Assembly (NCBI RefSeq): GCF_003515075.1 | Contig: NZ_QWLV01000002.1 | Span: forward strand, 434,001-498,000 | Direction: 5' to 3' | Length of the DNA: 64,000 nt | DNA from: Sphingomonas gilva | Lineage (GTDB): Bacteria; Pseudomonadota; Alphaproteobacteria; Sphingomonadales; Sphingomonadaceae | The notes under the pieces: model-generated | Told to the model about the DNA's origin: nothing | The model's input: only the letters and a program-made list of their open reading frames with translations | Databases searched by the model: none | Shown: positions 49,993 through 58,546 of the stretch, one piece after another | Numbering within the stretch: the first letter of the stretch is position 1 | Layout: each line of letters opens with the position of its first letter | Program-made: the position numbers and the translations under genes

Positions 49993-51188
49993 TCAGGCTC
50001 TCCTGTCGCTGTGCCGATCTGGTCGAGCTTTCGCAGCTGCTCGCGAGCCAGCGCCGCCGTCATCGGAAGGTATTTTCCGTCCTTCATTACCAGCGCCTGC
50101 CCCTCACGGCTGACGACAAAGCGCAAATATTCGGCAATCAGCGGATCGACCTTACCGCCGACCGGCCGGTTGGTGTAGAAATAGACCTCGCGGGACAGCG
50201 GATAGGTCCGGTCTTGGACGCTCTCCAGCGTGGGAAAAACATAAGGTCCCTCGGCGGATTTGGCGAGCGGGACGGTCTTGACGTCTGGCTTGTCGCGATA
50301 GAGCATCGATGTATAGGTTATGCCGTAACGATCGCCGGCAAGCGCATCCATCATCTGGTCGCCGGCCACCCAGAGCTTGCCGAAATCGCCTCCTTTTTCG
50401 CGCACGCGGTTACTATATTCCTTGAGGCGCTCGTTCCATTTATACCCGCCCTTGAAGACCTTCTCGGCAAAATCGCGCGGAAAGTGGAAGTTGAGATTGT
50501 AGGCGTGGACGTTGATCGGCTTGTCGGCCCATTCGCCGGTCAGCCCCAGTTGACCCCAGGTCCGGATATTCCGGTCCGCGCCCCTGGCTGCGGTGGGGTC
50601 CCAGTTGTTGCCGTGCCAGCCGCCGTCGCGCTGGGCCCCGAAGATGCCGTCGAGATCATCGATGCTGAGCCGCGCGATCGGATTGTCCTTGTGGACGAAC
50701 GGCACCAGCGCATAGGTCCATCCCGACACGTCGTAGCTGCCGGTCGCCATGACGATCTCGACCGGTGCCGTGCCGAAGGTGCGCTGATAGGCCTGCAACT
50801 CGTCCCAGGTCGGTCGGCGGCCCATCGGCGCGAGGTCGGCCTGCCTGGTGTAGAGACCAGCCATCGCGACAAAGGTGCTGGACAGATTGTTTTTGAAACG
50901 GACCTCGGGATGATATTTCCTGAATGCCGCTTCGAAATAGCCTTGGAGCGGACTGTCGGCGAGGTAGTTCGAGCCCCATTGCCGGATCGTGCCCTTCATC
51001 GGAGGAGCGGGTCGGTATTCGGGCAAGCCGGATAGATCGAACGTGGTCGTATAGGCACGCCGATAGCCCTTGGTCTTGAGCGCATCGGCGCGCGCCACCT
51101 GCAGGTCGATCGAGTTGACCGGCACGTCCTGCGCCGCTGCCGGCGTCCAGCAGACCGTCAGGGCGAGCAGTAGCGCACGATATTTCAT
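49989..51188 (-). CDS. PstS-like periplasmic binding protein 7
   Basis: A secreted binding protein of 399 residues, signal peptide ending near PAAAQ. Motifs: TTFDLSGLPEYRPAPPMKGT, IRQWGSNYLADSPLQGYFEA, LAPMGRRPTWDELQAYQRTF, FVHKDNPIARLSIDDLDGIF and QLGLTGEWADKPINVHAYNL. The loop position is NFHFPRDF in place of SGT. It is closest in layout to paralogs 6 and 8 and probably arose with them by tandem duplication. Both ends overlap neighbours by 4 bp. Confidence 0.9.
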   Translation of the reverse strand: MKYRALLLALTVCWTPAAAQDVPVNSIDLQVARADALKTKGYRRAYTTTFDLSGLPEYRPAPPMKGTIRQWGSNYLADSPLQGYFEAAFRKYHPEVRFKNNLSSTFVAMAGLYTRQADLAPMGRRPTWDELQAYQRTFGTAPVEIVMATGSYDVSGWTYALVPFVHKDNPIARLSIDDLDGIFGAQRDGGWHGNNWDPTAARGADRNIRTWGQLGLTGEWADKPINVHAYNLNFHFPRDFAEKVFKGGYKWNERLKEYSNRVREKGGDFGKLWVAGDQMMDALAGDRYGITYTSMLYRDKPDVKTVPLAKSAEGPYVFPTLESVQDRTYPLSREVYFYTNRPVGGKVDPLIAEYLRFVVSREGQALVMKDGKYLPMTAALAREQLRKLDQIGTATGEPE

Positions 51189-52411
51189 CGCGCTTTCGCC
51201 CTCGACGCCGCCGCCTCAAGTTTGGCCAGCTGCGCGCGGGCGACCTCGGCGGTCAAGGGAAGATATTTGCCGTCGCGCATCACCAGTTCCTGGCCCTGGC
51301 GACTGATGACGAACCGCAAAAACTCCATCACTGCAGCATTTATCGGCGCGGCGGGATCAACGTCGACATAGGCGAAGATTTCGTCGTGCAGCGGATAGGT
51401 CCGGTCCTGGACGGTCTTCAGCGTATAGGGGACGAATGGTCCGGCGTCGGTCACGCCGACCGGCAGAATCTTCTGCGTCGGCTGAGCCGCGCCGCCGCCC
51501 AGGTTGGTGGTCGGCGCGGCAAGGATGCCGATGCCGTAGCGGTCGGCGGCAAGATCCTGGTTCATGCCGCGCGCGAGCTTGCCGTCGGCCGACACATAGT
51601 TGGCGTAGATGCGCAGGCGCTCATTCCACTTGTCACTCGACTTGAGGATCATGTCCGAAATCTCGACCGCCTGATGGTAGCGCTGGTTGAGACCGTAGAC
51701 GTTGATCGGTTTGTCGGCCCATTCGCCCGTCAGCCCCAGCTCGCCCCAGGTGCGGATGTTCTTTTCCGGCCCGCGCGCCCATTCCGGCCGCCAACTGGTG
51801 CCATCCCAGCCGCCCGCGCGCTCAGAACCGAAGATTCCGTCGAGTTGCTCGATGGAGATTCTCGCGAGTGGATTGTCCTTATGGACGATCACGCCGTAGC
51901 CGGGCTGCCAGCCCGGGACATCGAAAGAGCCGGTGGCGATCTCGATCTCCAGGGGATCGCGATCCTTGTAACGCTGGAACATCTGGAGTTCGCTGAAGGT
52001 GACCTTGCGGCCCATGCCGATATCGCTCACGCCAAAGACGAGCGAGGGCACCGCCGCCGAAGTGGTCTTCATGTTCCAGTCGAACATCACATCGGGGTGA
52101 TGCGCCTTGAACGCCTTTTCCCAATAGCCGCCGATCATGCCGTCGACGATATAGTTGCTGCCCCACAGGCGGATCGTGCCCTTGACCTTCGATTTTGGCG
52201 CGTAGGCGGGCAGGCCGCTTAGATCGAATTTCTCCGTATAGGCGACGCGCTGCCCCCGCGCGGACATCATCCGCGCCCGCGCGTCCTGCATCGCCATGCC
52301 GTCGGTCGACTCGCCGGGCTTAGTCCCCTCTCCCTGCTGGGCATGGGCGGGGGCGATGCCGATGATCAGCAGCAGCGCCAACGACACTTGTTTCAGCGTA
52401 GCCTTCATCAT
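51185..52411 (-). CDS. PstS-like periplasmic binding protein 6
   Basis: A secreted binding protein of 408 residues. I use ATG 52411 (MMKATLKQVSLALLLIIGIA); the ATG next to it (52408) is equally possible, and an upstream in-frame start at 52429 would overlap the neighbour's end. Motifs: AYTEKFDLSGLPAYAPKSKV, IRLWGSNYIVDGMIGGYWEK, IGMGRKVTFSELQMFQRYKD, IVHKDNPLARISIEQLDGIF and ELGLTGEWADKPINVYGLNQ. The loop position reads RYHQAVEISDM. It lies 20 bp after paralog 5. Confidence 0.9.
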   Translation of the reverse strand: MMKATLKQVSLALLLIIGIAPAHAQQGEGTKPGESTDGMAMQDARARMMSARGQRVAYTEKFDLSGLPAYAPKSKVKGTIRLWGSNYIVDGMIGGYWEKAFKAHHPDVMFDWNMKTTSAAVPSLVFGVSDIGMGRKVTFSELQMFQRYKDRDPLEIEIATGSFDVPGWQPGYGVIVHKDNPLARISIEQLDGIFGSERAGGWDGTSWRPEWARGPEKNIRTWGELGLTGEWADKPINVYGLNQRYHQAVEISDMILKSSDKWNERLRIYANYVSADGKLARGMNQDLAADRYGIGILAAPTTNLGGGAAQPTQKILPVGVTDAGPFVPYTLKTVQDRTYPLHDEIFAYVDVDPAAPINAAVMEFLRFVISRQGQELVMRDGKYLPLTAEVARAQLAKLEAAASRAKAR

Positions 52412-52431
52412 CCCTCTCCCAAATCGCATGT

Positions 52432-53607
52432 TCAATCGAGCTTGCGGCGCTGTTCGGCCGCGACGGTCTCGGTCAGCGGCAGCCACTTGCCGTCATTCTG
52501 GATTGCCTGTTGGCCTTCACGGCTCAGCGCGAAGCGGAGAAACTCTTGGACGAGCGGATTCATCGGCTTCGCCGGATCACGATTTGCGTAGAGGAACACC
52601 TCGAGGAACAGCGGGTACTCGCGGCTTCGCAGGGTATCGAGCGTCAGCGGCACGAAGGGCTGGCCCGCCTCTCTGGCGATCGGGATATATTTTACTCCCT
52701 CCATATCCGATGCGAGATCGGCAAAGGCGATCCCGCCCAGATTTTCCTGGACCGATTTGACGATCGACACGCTGGAAAGTGCGCGGGTCCCGTCGGGTTG
52801 CAGCTCATGCGCGAACTCCTGCAGGTTCTCGTTCCAGATGCTGCCTCCCTCGAAAACCTTACGCTCGAAATAGAGCTGGATGTGATATTTGAGCGGTCGT
52901 CCGCTGGGGACGACCTCGCGGTCTTTCCACGCGCCCGTCAGCCCGACCTGGCCCCAGGTCCGGATGTTCTGGTCGCGTCCGCGCGCGGCGGCGGGATTCC
53001 AAACGGTCCCCTTCCAGCCGCCACGCCGCGGTCCGCCGAACATGCCGTCGAGCTGGTCGATCGTCAGGCCGCGGATGGGGTTGTCGTTGTTGACGAAGAT
53101 CGCAAAGGCCGGCGTCCATCCGGGCACATTGTACGATCCCGTCGCCATCTCAATTTCGAGCGGGTAGTAGCCGAACTTGGCCTGGAACGCGTGCAGCTCG
53201 GACCAGGTATAGCCGCGCTTCTGGATGATATCGGCCAGACCGGATTCGAGATCCTGATCCGTCACTTCGAACCTGACATCGGGGTAGAGCGCAGTGAAGG
53301 CCTTTTGCCACTGGCTCAATACCGTACCTGTCGTCAGATACTTCCCACCGATCCGTATGACGCCCGACAGGCCGGGCTTGGGTCGATAGGCTGGTAGCGA
53401 CGAGAGATCCCATTTGTCGTTCGGGTAGAAGGATTTGTGTGCACGCGATCCCACCGACTTGAGATGCGCCGCGCGCAGCTTGTCCGCAGCGGCTTCGGTC
53501 GCGCTTTCCTGCGCCAGAGCCGCGGCGCCGGTGGCGCCCAACCCGAGCATCACTATCGCGCAGGCAACCGCTCGAAGCCGTGCCGATATCCGAGCTCTCC
53601 GTGCCAT
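52432..53607 (-). CDS. PstS-like periplasmic binding protein 5
   Basis: A secreted binding protein of 391 residues with a signal peptide ending near AALAQ. It shares the linker KWDLSSLPAYRPKPGLSGVI, but its first ligand strand is shorter (IRIGGKYLTTGTVLSQWQKA). Other motifs: FEVTDQDLESGLADIIQKRG, FVNNDNPIRGLTIDQLDGMF and WGQVGLTGAWKDREVVPSGR. The usual HKDNP is NNDNP, and ADKPI is KDREV, so the binding site differs from its neighbours. The loop position is KYHIQLYFERKVF. It follows paralog 4 after 4 bp. Confidence 0.9.
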   Translation of the reverse strand: MARRARISARLRAVACAIVMLGLGATGAAALAQESATEAAADKLRAAHLKSVGSRAHKSFYPNDKWDLSSLPAYRPKPGLSGVIRIGGKYLTTGTVLSQWQKAFTALYPDVRFEVTDQDLESGLADIIQKRGYTWSELHAFQAKFGYYPLEIEMATGSYNVPGWTPAFAIFVNNDNPIRGLTIDQLDGMFGGPRRGGWKGTVWNPAAARGRDQNIRTWGQVGLTGAWKDREVVPSGRPLKYHIQLYFERKVFEGGSIWNENLQEFAHELQPDGTRALSSVSIVKSVQENLGGIAFADLASDMEGVKYIPIAREAGQPFVPLTLDTLRSREYPLFLEVFLYANRDPAKPMNPLVQEFLRFALSREGQQAIQNDGKWLPLTETVAAEQRRKLD

Positions 53608-53611
53608 TTCC

Positions 53612-54661
53612 CTAATCCTCCAGCTTCTTGAGTTCGATCTTCGCGAGCGGCGCTATGACCGGCAGATAGCCGCCGCCGTGCCGCTCCACGGCTTCCTGCC
53701 CCTCCCGGCTCAGGATGTAGCGCAGAAACTCCGCGATCTTGGGGTCGACCGGCTTGCCGGGCCTACGGTTGAAGAACATCGTGATCACGCGCGTCAGCGG
53801 ATAACTGCGGTCGCGCACGGTAGCTTCGGTCGGGGACACAAATGGTTCGCCAGGACCGTGCGCGAGCGCGATCGGCTTGACGTCGGGATGGCTGTAGAGC
53901 AGCCCGGCATAGCCGATGCCGTAGCGATCCTGCGCCAGCGCGTTGAGCATCTTCTGCCCGCCGTCGGTCGCCCCGCCCTTTGAACCCGGGCTGTCCGCGA
54001 ACTCGCGAAGCGACGGGTTCCAGAACGGGCTACCGAGAAACACCGCTTCCTGAAAATAGTCGGCAAAGCCACGGGCGATCGGCAGCCCGTAGAGGTTGAC
54101 GGGCTTGTCGGCCCATTCGTCCGACAGACCGAGATCGCCCCAGGTTTTCACAGGTGGGTGCCCGCGCAGGCGACGCATGCCGAACACGGCATCGAGCTGG
54201 GCCAGCGACAGGCCCGTCAGCGGGTTGTCCTTATGAGCGAAGACGACGAGGGCGTAGCCCTTGTTGCGCACGTCGAAACTACCGGTCAGCACATCCACGC
54301 CGGTCGGCGGATAGCCCATGACTTCGGCGAATGCGGCGATTTCGGGATCCCATATTTCCCGCCCCATCAAAGCGAGATCGCCCTTACCCGTATAAAGTGC
54401 GCCGATCGCCGACGCCGTTCCATGGAGCCGGTTCTCGAACCGGACATCGGGGTGGTGCTTTATAAACCCTTCCTGCCAGACGCGGGTCAGTCCCTCGACG
54501 AAGTCGGTCTGCTTGCCGTAGGATCCATGACCCCAGATCGTGATGGTGCCGCTCACCTGCGCACGCGGCTCATAGGCGGGTGGAAGGTCGGCCGGCGCTT
54601 GGGCGCGAAGCGGCGCGCCCAGCGCAAGAGCCGCGAGAAGAAGGGCTCCGAGGACCCTCAT
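53612..54661 (-). CDS. PstS-like periplasmic binding protein 4
   Basis: A secreted binding protein of 349 residues, signal peptide ending near APLRAQ. Subtype mark: SGTITIWGHGSYGKQTDFVE, shared with paralog 9. Other motifs: GDLALMGREIWDPEIAAFAE, FAHKDNPLTGLSLAQLDAVF and WGDLGLSDEWADKPVNLYGL. The loop position is IARGFADYFQEAVF. The C-terminus is FLRYILSREGQEAVERHGGG. It overlaps paralog 3 by 4 bp, which supports a single transcript. Confidence 0.9.
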   Translation of the reverse strand: MRVLGALLLAALALGAPLRAQAPADLPPAYEPRAQVSGTITIWGHGSYGKQTDFVEGLTRVWQEGFIKHHPDVRFENRLHGTASAIGALYTGKGDLALMGREIWDPEIAAFAEVMGYPPTGVDVLTGSFDVRNKGYALVVFAHKDNPLTGLSLAQLDAVFGMRRLRGHPPVKTWGDLGLSDEWADKPVNLYGLPIARGFADYFQEAVFLGSPFWNPSLREFADSPGSKGGATDGGQKMLNALAQDRYGIGYAGLLYSHPDVKPIALAHGPGEPFVSPTEATVRDRSYPLTRVITMFFNRRPGKPVDPKIAEFLRYILSREGQEAVERHGGGYLPVIAPLAKIELKKLED

Positions 54662-55647
54662 TTCAGTCGCGCCCGCTGTTGCGCGAGCCGGGCTTGGTCG
54701 AGCGGCAGATAACTCCCATCGCGCGCAATGATCGCCTGCCCCGCGGGGCTGAGCAGATATTCGAGGAAAGCACGCAGTTCCTGTTCGAGCGCTGCGCCTT
54801 GCGCGCGCTTGACCACGACCTGAATGATACGGGTGAGCGGGTAAATCCCTGTCCGGATGGCAGCGGGCTCGGGCAGCACGAAGGGATCACCCGGCCCGGC
54901 CGCCAGAGGAACCATCCGCGTCATTGGATGCGCGGCATGCGCCGGCGCGATCGCCAGGCCATTCGGCCTGCCCGCCAGCGTCGGAAGGATGGCACCGGCT
55001 TCCGCCACCTCCTGATAGGCGGGATTCCACTTGCGGCTGTCCTTCATCACCAACCGTCGGATAAACAAGGCGGGAATGCTGTCGACCGGCGGTCCAAGCA
55101 CCTCGATCGGCCGCGCGGTGCTTCCGGCAAGACCGATCGCTCCCCAGTCCCGCGCATTGCCGTCGCCACGCTTGTGCTCGGCTCCCAGAATGGCGTCGAG
55201 TTGCGCTAGTGTCAGGCCTTTGACCGGGTTGTCGCGGTGGACGAAGATCGCAAGCTGGGTGCCCGGCCGATCGTCCTTCAGCCCGGCATAAGCATAGTCG
55301 ATCGCGAACGGCTTGCTCAGCGCCACCCATTCGAACGCCATCCGCTCCATCGGCTCGCGCACCTCGCGCGCCATGAAAGCGATGTCAGCGGTCCCCGTAT
55401 AGACGGGCGCTAGCGTCGATTCCGGACCATGCAGCCATTTGTCGATGCAGAAGCGCGGGTTGGCGTTCCTGAAACCCGCCTCCAGAGCCGTGATGAGGTC
55501 ATGATCGGCAGGGTTGCCGGAGGCAACGAGCGCGCACGTCGCTGCTGCCGCCGGCGCAGGGTAAGGGGACCCCTCGCCGGCGGCTGCCGCGGCCACCGCA
55601 TCTGCGGTGACGAGCGCGGCAAGGATAAGGACCGAGCGCGCGCGCAT
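54658..55647 (-). CDS. PstS-like periplasmic binding protein 3
   Basis: A secreted binding protein of 329 residues with a signal peptide (ILAALVTADAVAAAAAGE). It is the most divergent of the ten: the first ligand strand is CALVASGNPADHDLITALEA, the dipole segment is IFVHRDNPVKGLTLAQLDAI, and the usual QLGLTGEWADKPI is AIGLAGSTARPIEVLG. The loop position reads PPVDSIPALFIRRL. Two Cys in the mature part (CALVAS, RFCIDKW) may form a disulfide, unlike the others. It starts 2 bp after paralog 2. Confidence 0.87.
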   Translation of the reverse strand: MRARSVLILAALVTADAVAAAAAGEGSPYPAPAAAATCALVASGNPADHDLITALEAGFRNANPRFCIDKWLHGPESTLAPVYTGTADIAFMAREVREPMERMAFEWVALSKPFAIDYAYAGLKDDRPGTQLAIFVHRDNPVKGLTLAQLDAILGAEHKRGDGNARDWGAIGLAGSTARPIEVLGPPVDSIPALFIRRLVMKDSRKWNPAYQEVAEAGAILPTLAGRPNGLAIAPAHAAHPMTRMVPLAAGPGDPFVLPEPAAIRTGIYPLTRIIQVVVKRAQGAALEQELRAFLEYLLSPAGQAIIARDGSYLPLDQARLAQQRARLK

Positions 55648-55649
55648 GC

Positions 55650-57389
55650 TCAGTCCAGCTTCTTACGCTGTTCGGCAAGATAGGGTGCGCTGAGCGGATA
55701 GTAATATCCAACCCGCGCGATGATCTCCTGGCCCTCGCGGCTCAAGACGAACCGCATGAACTCGCGCACATTGGGATCAAGCGGCCGGTCCGGCGCCTTA
55801 TTGACGTAAAAATAGGCATCACGGATCAGGGGATAGAGCCGATTGGCGACATCGTCCGGCGTGAGCGCGACGGCCGGCTTGCCCTTGCCGGGGGAGACGC
55901 GCAGCACCTTGAGGTTCGGCTGATTTTTGACGTGCATCAGCGCGGCGATGCCGATCGCGCTCTTGTCCTTGGCGATCTGCTCGAGCGCGACGGTGCTCGC
56001 GACCGATCCTTCCGAGCCTGGCGCCGCCTGTTTCGCCTCGACGAACTCCCGGAAGTTCGGGTTATATTTGTGCGACCAGTGCATCAGGTGACGCTCGATC
56101 GCCACCGCGAAACCCGGAGCGACATAACCAAAAGTCTGGATTTCCTTGTTGGCGAGGTCGCCCTTGACGCCGAGTTGGCTCCAACGACGGATATTGGTTT
56201 CGGGCCCCCGCGCATATTTGGCCGAGTACAGATAGTTGTTGTTGATCCGCTCCCACCCGCCGGTGCGCTCGGCCCCGAAGACCCTGTCGAGCTCGTCGAG
56301 CGTGATCTCCTCGAGCGGATTGTCCTTGTTCACCACAATTGCCCAGGCGAACAGCGAGCCGCGCTTTTCGTAACCGCCGGTTGCCACCGAAATTTCGGTC
56401 GGCATGTAGCCGAAGGTGTTGAAGAACGGCATCATGTCGGTGATCTTGGCGTCGTCCCCCATCGGCGCGACGTCGGACACGCCCAGGTACAGCCCCGCGA
56501 TGCCGCCCTCGCTACTGGGAATGTGGCTGGTGCTGACCTTGACGCCGGGATGGAACTGCATGAAGCCCTCGGCGAGCTGATCGACAGCATTCTTGAGTTC
56601 GCTGCCGACGATCCTGAGGCTGCCGGTCAACTGACCATCAGGCTTGTACCCTGGCAGGTTGGGAAGCGCGGGAGGCGGGAGTTCCGCGTAGGCCGCGACG
56701 GTTTCGGTCCCGTCATCGCGCAGCGTCTCCTTGATGCGATCGAAAGCGGCATAGCTCTTGTTCTGCTGCAACAGGCGAGGACGCAGTTCGCCCTTGACCG
56801 CTTCCGACCGCTCAAAGGCGACAGGATCGCGATATTCCATCACCAGCCAGGTCTGCCCGTTGGGAATGCGCTCGAGATACATCGTGTAGCGCATCATCAC
56901 GCCGGCCTTGATCTGGCCGTCCATCAGCGGCTTGATATAGCCTTGCGCATACTCACCCATCCGCTCCGGCGGCGTCTTGGGCAGATAGCTGTTGACCTTG
57001 AACACCGAACGGTTGGAATCGCGCGGTGTCTTCTCGCCGTGCGTCAGCACGTCGACCGGGACCACCTGAAGCGGTGCCGCCAGCGCGGCGCGTCCGTCGC
57101 GCAGCCACTCGTTGTAATGAACCTCGGAGGGGAATTCGAGCGCGACGAACGTCTCGAATCCGGCCTCTGCCCGCTGGTCCTGGTCGAGCCAGAGCACGTC
57201 GGACACCTGGCCCGACTGGCGCCATGAAGCGAGCGACTGGGCGAGGCCAGCCGGCGGCGTGGCGCCTGCCGGAAGCTTGACCACCACATAGGCGGGCTCA
57301 GCAAGTGCCGGCGTGGCCACGCTGATGGAGAACAGCAGGGCGATGATCGCCCAGAGCTTTCTGAAGGTGCTTACCGATATGGCGTTCAT
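55650..57389 (-). CDS. PstS-like periplasmic binding protein 2, fused to unknown N-terminal domain
   Basis: A secreted protein of 579 residues, signal peptide ending near TPALAEP. Residues about 25-230 form a domain similar to the stand-alone protein at 42466-43161 (YAQGYIKPLMDGQIKAGVMM, RYTMYLERIPNGQTWLVMEY). From about residue 240 a PstS-like domain follows (GQLTGSLRIVGSELKNAVDQ, VAPMGDDAKITDMMPFFNTF, VVNKDNPLEEITLDELDRVF, QLGVKGDLANKEIQTFGYVA). The HKDNP motif is NKDNP and the loop position is APGFAVAIERHLM. ATG 57389 is preferred over 57407 because it places the signal peptide at the start. It is about 200 residues longer than its paralogs. Confidence 0.9.
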   Translation of the reverse strand: MNAISVSTFRKLWAIIALLFSISVATPALAEPAYVVVKLPAGATPPAGLAQSLASWRQSGQVSDVLWLDQDQRAEAGFETFVALEFPSEVHYNEWLRDGRAALAAPLQVVPVDVLTHGEKTPRDSNRSVFKVNSYLPKTPPERMGEYAQGYIKPLMDGQIKAGVMMRYTMYLERIPNGQTWLVMEYRDPVAFERSEAVKGELRPRLLQQNKSYAAFDRIKETLRDDGTETVAAYAELPPPALPNLPGYKPDGQLTGSLRIVGSELKNAVDQLAEGFMQFHPGVKVSTSHIPSSEGGIAGLYLGVSDVAPMGDDAKITDMMPFFNTFGYMPTEISVATGGYEKRGSLFAWAIVVNKDNPLEEITLDELDRVFGAERTGGWERINNNYLYSAKYARGPETNIRRWSQLGVKGDLANKEIQTFGYVAPGFAVAIERHLMHWSHKYNPNFREFVEAKQAAPGSEGSVASTVALEQIAKDKSAIGIAALMHVKNQPNLKVLRVSPGKGKPAVALTPDDVANRLYPLIRDAYFYVNKAPDRPLDPNVREFMRFVLSREGQEIIARVGYYYPLSAPYLAEQRKKLD

Positions 57390-57433
57390 ACGAAATTCCC
57401 GCTCCATGATGCGACGTTGAATTGAGGCGTGAG

Positions 57434-58531
57434 CTAGTCGAGCGAGGCGCGCTGTTCCCCGGCGAATTGCGCCGGCAACGGCAGGTAGCCGCCCTCCCCG
57501 ACGAGGCGCTGCCCTTCGCGGCTCAGAACGAAGCGCAGAAACTCCTTTAGCTTGGGCTCGAGCGCCTTGCCGGGTGGCCGGTCGAAATAGATGTAGATCT
57601 TGCGCGCAAGCGGATAGCTGCGGTCCTGGAAAGTGGCGCGGCTGGGCGCGACGTAGTTGGTGCTGCCGCGCGGGGCGATGGCCACTGGCTTGAGCTCCGA
57701 AATCCCCTCGACCTGCGACATAATCGTCCAGGCGATACCGAAGCGGTCCTTCGCCAGCTCATTGCGCAGCATGTGCTGGATGCCGAGCGTCTGCCCGGTG
57801 TCCTCGGCGGCGATCATCTTGCTCCCGGTTTCGACATAGCCGCGATAGTTGGGATTCCACTTGTCGGTGTTCTCCAGCACGTGGAGTTGGAAGAAGCGCG
57901 TGGTGCCCGACGAGGCATGTCCATAGGTCTGGATGGGCTTGTCCGCCCATTCGCCGGTGAGACCCAGCTGCCCCCAAGTGCGAATATTCTTTTCCGGGCC
58001 GCGCGCGCCGCGCGGCGTCCAGACGAAACCCTCCATTCCACCGGTACGCTGGGCGCCGAAGATCCCGTCCAGCTGATCGATGGTCAGGCGCTCGATCGGA
58101 TTGTCCTTGTGCACGAATATGACCGGGCCGTTCGACCGGCTCTTCACATCGAAGGCGCCGGTCGCCACGACGACGCTCGAGGCGTGATATCCGTGCGTCT
58201 CGTAGAAGCTGAGCCATTCGGTGATCGCCGGTTCCCCGCCATTCGGGGCGAGATCGGTCACATTGGTGACCAGCGCCGGAAAGGCCGCATCGCTGGTGGG
58301 CAAAGTGTTGTCGAACGTGACCCCGGGATGCAGCTTCTTGAATGCGGCCTGCCAGCGCTCAAGCACGCCCCCCAGCCCGAACCCGTAACTGCGGATCGAT
58401 CCGGATACCTGTTGCTGCGCGACGTAGGTCGGGAGCTGGGCCACCGGGTCAGCCGGCGCGTCCGTTTCCGCCGATGCGGCGAACGGCCATGCCAAGCTCA
58501 GACACAAGGCAGCGATCGAGAAGCGAAGCAT
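57434..58531 (-). CDS. PstS-like periplasmic binding protein 1 (first of array)
   Basis: A secreted binding protein of 365 residues, signal peptide ending near FAASAE. Motifs: SGSIRSYGFGLGGVLERWQA, LAPNGGEPAITEWLSFYETH, FVHKDNPIERLTIDQLDGIF and QLGLTGEWADKPIQTYGHAS. Residues 208-214 are SGTTRFF, the anion loop of PstS proteins, so this paralog is the best candidate for binding phosphate or a similar tetrahedral anion. It starts 15 bp after the TonB receptor ends and is the first of ten consecutive paralogs. Confidence 0.9.
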   Translation of the reverse strand: MLRFSIAALCLSLAWPFAASAETDAPADPVAQLPTYVAQQQVSGSIRSYGFGLGGVLERWQAAFKKLHPGVTFDNTLPTSDAAFPALVTNVTDLAPNGGEPAITEWLSFYETHGYHASSVVVATGAFDVKSRSNGPVIFVHKDNPIERLTIDQLDGIFGAQRTGGMEGFVWTPRGARGPEKNIRTWGQLGLTGEWADKPIQTYGHASSGTTRFFQLHVLENTDKWNPNYRGYVETGSKMIAAEDTGQTLGIQHMLRNELAKDRFGIAWTIMSQVEGISELKPVAIAPRGSTNYVAPSRATFQDRSYPLARKIYIYFDRPPGKALEPKLKEFLRFVLSREGQRLVGEGGYLPLPAQFAGEQRASLD

Positions 58532-58546
58532 TATCCCAGCCTCCCT

